A stretch of DNA of 28,309 nucleotides from a virus, in the IMG/VR virus record IMGVR_UViG_3300034375_001914, positions 1 to 28,309 of that record, one strand, 5' to 3'. The number at the start of each line of letters is the position of its first letter. Positions within the stretch are counted from its first letter, which is position 1. Both the position numbers and the translations under genes were made by a program. Shown here one piece after another: positions 22,760 to 28,309 of the stretch. The notes beneath the pieces were generated by a model. It did no database searches. It worked only from the letters and a program-made list of their open reading frames with translations, and had not been told where the DNA came from.

Positions 22760-25690
22760 TCACTTACGTCTAATTCCCCCTAATTTATATCCTCTAGGAA
22801 TAGCTAGCTCTCTAGATGCTTTCTGCATCTCTGTGTCCCAAGTATCTGTCTTCCATCTTCTACTATTACTATCCCATAAGTATTCCCCAATAGGGTACTG
22901 TCCTGTACTAACACTAGGGTCTTGCTTATACATAGTTTGAGGTGGACGAGTACTATTAACGTACTTACCCACAGGCTTTAATGAAGCATTAGGAGTAGAC
23001 TGGGAAATTGCAGATGGGTTAATTTTATCCATCTGTTGTAACTCAGGTCTGTAAACAACTGGTTGCTTAGGTTTATCCCATAAGCTATATACTATACCTG
23101 ACTGAAAAGTATTAGGACCTGGTACTGGGATTTTAACTGGGACATTAATACTAGGGTCGTAAGGAGCTGGAGCCATGTAGTTAATTTTCTGTGTACTAGA
23201 TGGTTGAAGCCCTTTTATAGTATTTGAGGTATTAGTATTTATGCTAGATGTTTGTCCAAAAGCTTTATGAGACCCAGTAAACTTATTTCTATTGTTGTAC
23301 TCATCTAGCAGTTTTTGAGATTCTGCTACTGCTTTTGCTTGTCCCTGCAATCCCATATTGTAAGCGTATGAACTATCTGCATATTGTTGAATACGAGGAT
23401 GGTCAGGAGTGTTTACATACAAGGTATCTACTTGTCCCCCAGTTTGATGCTTTTTAATTCCCCCAAACTGTTTTTTATCTAAGAATCCAACTTCATCTTC
23501 AATAGCATCTACTCTATTAATTATGTCACTACCTTTTGTTAAGTAGTTATATCCTTTCTTAGCTGCATTTACAACGTCCTTAGATCTTTTAGCTGCTCCC
23601 TTAGCTAAGTTGATTCCTAATTTTGCTCTCCCAAAAAGAGGTATAGCCCCAAACATATCTAATCCTTCATCTAAGTTTGGGATAGATGCTCCTCTATTTT
23701 TCATAGAGTTATACGCTCTTCTAGCGTCATCCCATGACGTAATTCCAGTAGGATCAAAAAATTCTACAGCATTCTCAAATAAAGAATCCTCATCTCTCCA
23801 AGCATTAAAGGAACTTTTATCTGGGGTTATAGTTCCCTGATCTCTGTATGGGGATGGGGGAAGCGGATTTAATTGATATTGAGGTGGTTGTGGAGTAGCA
23901 ACTCTTGTATTATCTATCTGTCCCCCAGTTTGATACTTACGTACTCCTCCGTATTTTTTGAAACCTTGCTCTTTAAAAAATAATTGGGTAGGATCTCTGT
24001 AATCTATCCCACTATTAAGATCATCCCAGATTGTTTGTACAGTAGGTTTAAACTCAGAGGCTCTTCCCATTTGTACTAGCTTAGGTTTTAATCTTCCTTC
24101 GGTTGTACCCCTTTGAACTCTTTGTCCTGCATCATCCATAAACCCTGTTCTAAAGTCAGGGATGTCATAACCTTTACTTGCAAGGAAACTGCTTGCATTA
24201 GAAGTTCCTAAAATCTCTGAAACATCTCTATTAAGATCTGCTCCTTTTTGCAATGCATTTGAAATTTGGTCATAAGTATCTTTTCCCAACATGCTAGGAA
24301 GTCCTAGTCTGTGCTTACCACCTTCAACTCTTAAATGGTCAATTCTTCCCATAGTATATCTAGGATCTTGCCCTCGCACAAACTGGGGATCTGCTAGTAA
24401 TTGTCCTACATAATCTCCATGTTGCATTGCAGCTTCTGGATTTGGGGCTGAATATATTCCCTCCCCAAATGCTCTATTACCTCTCCCAAAAGGGGACGTC
24501 AAATATTCTGCTGCTTGTTCGGGGCTATTTGCTCTTACTCCTCTATAAGAAGTTAAATACCTTTCTGCAAAATCATCAGTTGCATTAATAGTAGCCTGTG
24601 AGCCCATCATCCCAGGTTTATATGTTGCTGCTAATTCAGGATGTCTTGCAAGAGTGTTATCTGCAAGTCTATTTAAATAGTAACTACCTGATGTATATGG
24701 GGAGTATGCAGGTATTGCATCTTGATAAAATTGTTTAGCGTTAGCTGCACCTTGGTTTATAACTGATCCAGCATTAGCTAATTCTTCTGCAACTCCCTCT
24801 ACTCTCCCATTTCTTAAATTATAAGCTAACTGACCAGCTTCGTGTGCATTAGTTATACCATAATTTTTAAATGTGCCTGCAGCTTTAATTAAATCATCTG
24901 CAGTAGCTAATCCAGGCAAGGTTGCAAATGCTCCATTTTCAGAGTAGTCGACAGCCATCTGCGCAGGATTGTACATTGAAGTAGCTAAGTCGTATGGGTT
25001 TCTATCCCCAAAAGCATCCCATTCAGCCTGAGTTGGTATTCCTCTTTCCCTATTGTAATCAGATCGCCAGTACTCTAATGCCTTCATTGGTTCAGCTAGC
25101 ATTTTGTACACAGGCATAGTCTCTGGATCTTCGTCTGGAGCTTGAGTTATAGCTCCCTGAAACTCTTGGTTAGTAGTTAAAACTCTTTCTTGTATCGGTG
25201 CAGTGTTAAGTTGGTTTAAAAACGCTTGCTCCCCATAATTAGGTCTATAAGTACTCTCTGCTACAAAACTCCCAGTCTGATATTTTTTAACTCCCCCACT
25301 CTGCATCTTAGCAGGAGTCTCAATTACTGTTCCTCCTTGTGAGCTCATCTTTAAGTCTGTAACTCCGGGAGGGACTTTATCATAAGACATAACTAAGTTA
25401 CCCCTATTATCAAACTGCTTCATATCAATTGGGGCTTTCATCCCAACTGTGTTAAATGAAGCATTAGGGGGTTGATTTGGGAATGCCATTGAGGCATTAG
25501 TATTCCCAGCTTGATGTTGAGGTCTTAGTCCTTGCTGTTGTTCTTGCTGAGTATTTGCAACTTGCATTTGCTCGTACTGCCCAATCAAATCAATACCCTG
25601 GTCATAGGCTCTAAACACATCAATGATAGATCCTTTAAATCCAGAAGATTTGTGTCTTTGCAGTAACTGTCTACGAGTTGCGTTATCCAT
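22760..25690 (-). CDS. Large multidomain putative virion cargo/effector protein with ADP-ribosyltransferase-like and toxin-like segments
   Basis: The ATG at 25690 gives 976 residues; a TTG one codon earlier is less likely. Positions below count from the ATG. Three GG-(V/I)-(K/R)-K-(Y/H)-Q-T-G motifs, near 132-141, 581-590 and 743-752, and a terminal LGGIRRK divide the protein into four parts. The part from about 142 to 575 contains LTSYRGVRANS and then RAFGEGIYSAPNPEAAMQHG (about 379-426), an order seen in ADP-ribosyltransferase-like folds (a YRG strand, then G-x-G-x-Y with a following acidic and Ala-rich helix). The part from about 591 to 743 has FFDPTGITSWDDARRAYNSM and LDMFGAIPLFGRAKLGINLA, a hydrophobic Gly-rich pattern common in phage cargo and toxin-like proteins. 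It lies between portal and scaffold, where a virion-internal protein is plausible. The catalytic residues are not certain and activity is unproven. Confidence 0.7.
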   Translation of the reverse strand: MDNATRRQLLQRHKSSGFKGSIIDVFRAYDQGIDLIGQYEQMQVANTQQEQQQGLRPQHQAGNTNASMAFPNQPPNASFNTVGMKAPIDMKQFDNRGNLVMSYDKVPPGVTDLKMSSQGGTVIETPAKMQSGGVKKYQTGSFVAESTYRPNYGEQAFLNQLNTAPIQERVLTTNQEFQGAITQAPDEDPETMPVYKMLAEPMKALEYWRSDYNRERGIPTQAEWDAFGDRNPYDLATSMYNPAQMAVDYSENGAFATLPGLATADDLIKAAGTFKNYGITNAHEAGQLAYNLRNGRVEGVAEELANAGSVINQGAANAKQFYQDAIPAYSPYTSGSYYLNRLADNTLARHPELAATYKPGMMGSQATINATDDFAERYLTSYRGVRANSPEQAAEYLTSPFGRGNRAFGEGIYSAPNPEAAMQHGDYVGQLLADPQFVRGQDPRYTMGRIDHLRVEGGKHRLGLPSMLGKDTYDQISNALQKGADLNRDVSEILGTSNASSFLASKGYDIPDFRTGFMDDAGQRVQRGTTEGRLKPKLVQMGRASEFKPTVQTIWDDLNSGIDYRDPTQLFFKEQGFKKYGGVRKYQTGGQIDNTRVATPQPPQYQLNPLPPSPYRDQGTITPDKSSFNAWRDEDSLFENAVEFFDPTGITSWDDARRAYNSMKNRGASIPNLDEGLDMFGAIPLFGRAKLGINLAKGAAKRSKDVVNAAKKGYNYLTKGSDIINRVDAIEDEVGFLDKKQFGGIKKHQTGGQVDTLYVNTPDHPRIQQYADSSYAYNMGLQGQAKAVAESQKLLDEYNNRNKFTGSHKAFGQTSSINTNTSNTIKGLQPSSTQKINYMAPAPYDPSINVPVKIPVPGPNTFQSGIVYSLWDKPKQPVVYRPELQQMDKINPSAISQSTPNASLKPVGKYVNSTRPPQTMYKQDPSVSTGQYPIGEYLWDSNSRRWKTDTWDTEMQKASRELAIPRGYKLGGIRRK
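22763..22789 (-). repeat. C-terminal LGGIRRK motif copy
   Basis: The last residues of the large putative cargo protein read YKLGGIRRK, a shortened form of the GG-(V/I)-(K/R)-K motif that ends at the C-terminus. Confidence 0.5.
23435..23464 (-). repeat. GGIKKHQTGG motif copy
   Basis: Third internal copy of the shared motif, GGIKKHQTGG, following a Gly/Lys-rich helix and preceding the fourth segment of the large putative cargo protein. Confidence 0.65.
23921..23950 (-). repeat. GGVRKYQTGG motif copy
   Basis: Second internal copy of the shared motif, GGVRKYQTGG, at the end of the ADP-ribosyltransferase-like part. The DNA encoding the last residues, CAAACTGGGGG, is also kept in the third copy. 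Confidence 0.7.
24416..24547 (-). other. ADP-ribosyltransferase-like segment within the large putative cargo protein
   Basis: This stretch encodes YRGVR, then RGNRAFGEGIYSAPNPEAAM and QHGDY. The G-x-G-I-Y-x-A-P block followed by an acidic/Ala helix resembles the second core motif of ADP-ribosyltransferase-like folds, and YRG resembles their first strand. It is a fold-level guess, not a proven family match. Confidence 0.45.
25268..25297 (-). repeat. GGVKKYQTGS motif copy
   Basis: First copy of the shared motif, GGVKKYQTGS, after a Gln-rich N-terminal region of the large putative cargo protein; the last Gly is replaced by Ser. Confidence 0.6.
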
Positions 25691-25699
25691 CAAGTTATA

Positions 25700-27919
25700 T
25701 TATTTCCCATCAGGAGTTAAGTCACCCTCTTTATCTAAAGCTTGTTGCTTAAGATCTAAATCTCTCTGTTTGATCTCAAAGTCTTGTACCATCTTTTGAA
25801 GATCTAAGTTTAGCTTATCAGATTGATCTTTAGCTTCAGCATTAATGAGAGCTATCTCAATATCTTTCTGTCTGTCTTTGTCTTTATCTAAAGACTCTTG
25901 CTCTTGTTGACGTTGCTGCATTTGCATCTGCTGTTGTTGCATTTGCATTTCTGCTTCTTGTTGCTTTTGAGCAAGTTCTTGCTGAGCTTTCTCAGCTTTC
26001 TTAATTTTATCCTTAATACCGCTAAAACTTTCATTGTCAAACATTTCAAGTACTGCAGATGCTGGCATCCCATTTTGAATCATAGACTGAGACATCTCTC
26101 TAGCATATCTGAGATTCTCTTGGTCTTTACCTGCATCAGAAACAAATATCCCATACTCTGCCTCCATATGAGCCATTGAATCAATGTCAATGAATTGAGT
26201 AGTTGTATCAGGGAGAACATACATCCCTTTCTTCCCAGCTATCCACGCTTCTTTCGAATAATCCAATAAGCCTTGGAGTTCTCTTTGTTCAAAGCGTGCA
26301 AATTTGCGGAAAAGATCTTCAGTAATGTGTGACGACTGAACAATAGCTTGTTGGCTTGATGCTTTACCTTCGTATGTCCCGATTGTTCCTTGACGTTGTC
26401 TGTTAACTCCTGATATCTTCTCCCACTCCTGCATGATAGATTCAAGCAGTAAGATGTATTGCTCAATAGTCTTAATCGACATATCAAGCACAGACTGATG
26501 TTGAGGAGAAAGCATAACCCCCTCTTTATTGTAGTCAACCCATGCAATACCTGTTCCTTCAACATAGTACATGAATTTATCCATATCCCATTTCTTTGGG
26601 ATCATGTTGATATCAAACTGCGCAATAATATCTTTACTCCTTGCAATAGCTAACTCCATCCTATACTTAAAGATGTTGTAGTTCAATTGATAAGGAATCC
26701 CAAGTTGTACTAAGGAGATATTATTAGAGTTAATATCAGAATACTTTCTACCGTTGATTGGGAGTTTACAAGTAGATGGATTGTCTAATGATGTACGCTG
26801 ATTAGCTATTGGGACTATGTTGATGTAGAATCTATCATCAATCTTAGTTCCTTCCCATACCTCATTTACCCACTCCCAAGTCAACTTAGCTCCTTGAGCT
26901 TTTAATTCTGCAGGTAGTCTATACTGTTCATCTACATCAAACTGCTCAACATTCCCAGTCAACTCATCTACATACTCCACAAACCCAATTCTTTTCCTTG
27001 ACTTCCAATAGACTGTAACTACTTCAACTAGTCTGTTTCTGTAGATGTTATCATCTGAACCTGATGCTTCTGCTCTGTAGAGTAAATACGAATCAACTGA
27101 GTTTTGTGTTGGGTTCTCAAGTTCAAGTACTTGTTCCTCAGTTAAATACTCCCCAAAGTTATCTATTACTGTAGATGCGTGAGAGTATCTTCTAACTATT
27201 GCCCAATCCCCATCTTCAACAAACTCAATATCAGGATCTTTATCGTAATCAATATCTAGTGGGTTAACAATCTCATAGAATGGTTCATTTCGTCTAACCC
27301 CTTTATGAGAGTATACTTCCCCAGCTACTAAATAATGAAAGAATGCTTTTTGAAACTTATCGTAGATCTCTTGATCATACATAATGTAGTTGATAGCAGC
27401 TTGACCTTTGATTGCTCTATCATCTACATAGGTTCGTTCGAACTGTTCTAATATCTGTTCTGGGATAAGATTCTGTGCTTGCTGTTCTTTAGCTTCAGGG
27501 TTTTGTTGCTTCTGAAGTTCTTGAACAAACATCTGCTCAATAGTCTGAGTCAGCTTTTTCTTTTTAGCTTCTTCTTTAAGACTTACAGAATCTGCATTCT
27601 TAACTACTACTGAGTAGTTTAACGGTCTTTTTGATTTCTCCCCAAGCAACAAATCCACAATGGGTTTAATGATCGGGTAATTCCTAAGTTTAGACGGGAA
27701 GTTTTCTCTAGTCTTACCATAAGGTTTAAGAACATACTTATAATCTTGATCATCAATCTCACCATTGTAGTAGTCGTAGAGTGACTTGAGGTAGTTTCTT
27801 CTTTCACTTAACCCAAACTTAGACAAGTCCATGAACGCATCAACGCATTCTTCTCTCCACTTCTGGGTTTTCTTCCTTAGAGGAAGTCTTTGCTGTGGTA
27901 TTTTTGCACCTGCGTACAT
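25700..27919 (-). CDS. Portal protein (crAss-like)
   Basis: The 739-residue protein follows the terminase by 18 bases, the usual packaging order. The N-terminal part has LYDYYNGEIDD (about 47-57) and YPIIKPIVDLLLGEKSKRPL (81-100), and further on the pattern KISGVNRQRQGTIGTYEGKA (about 500-520). This matches the long portals of crAss-like phages, which form a 12-subunit ring through which DNA passes. The C-terminal 100 residues are Gln/Met/Lys-rich, with MQMQQQQMQMQQ-type runs and coiled-coil patterns, probably the internal barrel or a flexible tail. It ends 9 bases before the ATG of the large putative cargo gene. The assignment combines length, order and recognised sequence; no alignment was run. 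Confidence 0.88.
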   Translation of the reverse strand: MYAGAKIPQQRLPLRKKTQKWREECVDAFMDLSKFGLSERRNYLKSLYDYYNGEIDDQDYKYVLKPYGKTRENFPSKLRNYPIIKPIVDLLLGEKSKRPLNYSVVVKNADSVSLKEEAKKKKLTQTIEQMFVQELQKQQNPEAKEQQAQNLIPEQILEQFERTYVDDRAIKGQAAINYIMYDQEIYDKFQKAFFHYLVAGEVYSHKGVRRNEPFYEIVNPLDIDYDKDPDIEFVEDGDWAIVRRYSHASTVIDNFGEYLTEEQVLELENPTQNSVDSYLLYRAEASGSDDNIYRNRLVEVVTVYWKSRKRIGFVEYVDELTGNVEQFDVDEQYRLPAELKAQGAKLTWEWVNEVWEGTKIDDRFYINIVPIANQRTSLDNPSTCKLPINGRKYSDINSNNISLVQLGIPYQLNYNIFKYRMELAIARSKDIIAQFDINMIPKKWDMDKFMYYVEGTGIAWVDYNKEGVMLSPQHQSVLDMSIKTIEQYILLLESIMQEWEKISGVNRQRQGTIGTYEGKASSQQAIVQSSHITEDLFRKFARFEQRELQGLLDYSKEAWIAGKKGMYVLPDTTTQFIDIDSMAHMEAEYGIFVSDAGKDQENLRYAREMSQSMIQNGMPASAVLEMFDNESFSGIKDKIKKAEKAQQELAQKQQEAEMQMQQQQMQMQQRQQEQESLDKDKDRQKDIEIALINAEAKDQSDKLNLDLQKMVQDFEIKQRDLDLKQQALDKEGDLTPDGK

Positions 27920-27937
27920 CCTCGTAAAATTAATAAA

Positions 27938-28309
27938 TTATCTATAATTCTTATCAAACCAGTCATCTTGAGATCTATCATCTATACTTTCGAGCACTTC
28001 TTTATTATATAGCTCACGTGTATGATACATCCCAATCATAAAGGCCATGACACGGTCAAAGTTACCTTTATGATTAAATTTGATAAGTTCCTGCAATAAA
28101 GCAGTATCGTATATATGATGTAAATTTAAACTAGATTTCCCATCTTCATCTTGACCCCTAGGTGAGATTAACCAGTCTCTTATATATAGCTCACCTTGAC
28201 GTTTACGTTGCTCCGTCATATGCATCCCGTATTGACGTCTAACGTTCCTAGATTGTAACTCACGTTTATCTAGCATCTCAAACTCTTCTTGTAGTTTATG
28301 CAGCTTTCG
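27938..28309 (-). CDS. terL: Terminase large subunit, C-terminal fragment (5' end outside window)
   Basis: The frame is open to the right edge of the window and 124 residues are visible. An internal ATG at 28276 should not be taken as the start, since the codons above it (RKLHKLQEEFE) continue without a stop. The sequence has YIRDWLISPRGQDEDGKSSL and a late LIKFNHKGNFDRVMAFMIGM segment, the pattern that closes the nuclease domain of crAss-like large terminases. This protein cuts and pumps the genome into the head. The ATPase motifs would be further upstream, outside the window. The portal gene follows after 18 bases. Confidence 0.75.
   Translation of the reverse strand, partial: RKLHKLQEEFEMLDKRELQSRNVRRQYGMHMTEQRKRQGELYIRDWLISPRGQDEDGKSSLNLHHIYDTALLQELIKFNHKGNFDRVMAFMIGMYHTRELYNKEVLESIDDRSQDDWFDKNYR

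Noticed and set aside
1-28309. Stop-codon reassignment, known in some crAss-like phages
   Set aside because: Genes end at TAA, TGA and one TAG in sensible places, and no long gene is interrupted in frame, so the standard code fits.
1-28309. tRNA genes, insertion sequences, attachment sites, integrase
   Set aside because: Gaps are all under 100 bases, no cloverleaf or inverted-repeat-bounded element was seen, and no integrase-like motif was found.

Overview
This window reads as the virion-structure (packaging, capsid, tail) half of a crAss-like podovirus genome (Crassvirales or a close environmental relative), most likely infecting a Bacteroidota host. The evidence is the gene order, read right to left on the minus strand: large terminase end, portal, a large multidomain putative cargo protein, an acidic scaffold-like protein, the major capsid protein, then head/tail connector-like proteins, fibres, and a very large P22 gp10-like tail stabilization ('muzzle') protein. 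The DNA is AT-rich, every real gene is on the minus strand, the standard genetic code is intact, and almost no start codon has a Shine-Dalgarno sequence, as is usual for Bacteroidota and their phages.

Layout from 28309 down to 1. (i) Packaging and head, 28309-20177: terminase C-terminus, portal, 976-residue putative cargo/effector, scaffold-like protein, major capsid protein; a strong GC-rich hairpin follows the capsid gene. (ii) Connector region, 20081-17043: a helical accessory protein, a ring/adaptor-like protein and a beta-rich structural protein, closed by a canonical rho-independent terminator at 16993-17028. (iii) Small-gene block, 16978-10273: Cys-rich structural protein, helical Cys-containing protein, fibre-like protein, coiled-coil protein, metallophosphoesterase, small acidic protein, second ring/adaptor protein, small beta protein, a small basic Cys-containing protein, a membrane-anchored coiled coil, a very basic Lys/Arg/Ala-rich protein, and a conserved 160-residue unknown that starts at TTG. 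Many of these overlap by 1-4 bases (ATGA or TAATG junctions), so they form one translationally coupled operon. (iv) Tail tip, 10286-1: a P22 gp4-like adaptor, a 942-residue collagen-like modular fibre, a 675-residue lectin-like/receptor-binding protein, and the muzzle/stabilization protein, which runs off the left edge after 1357 codons without a stop.

The most unusual signal is a short peptide motif, roughly GG-[VIS]-[KR]-[KM]-[YH]-Q-T-G-[GS], that recurs in two unlinked genes (the 976-residue protein and the basic 305-residue protein) and seems to sit at domain boundaries. Together with an ADP-ribosyltransferase-like segment and a toxin-like glycine-rich segment in the larger protein, it suggests a packaged, possibly proteolytically matured set of proteins delivered with the DNA. 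No tRNA, CRISPR, insertion sequence, integrase, replication or lysis enzyme gene was seen. No gap between genes exceeds 100 bases.
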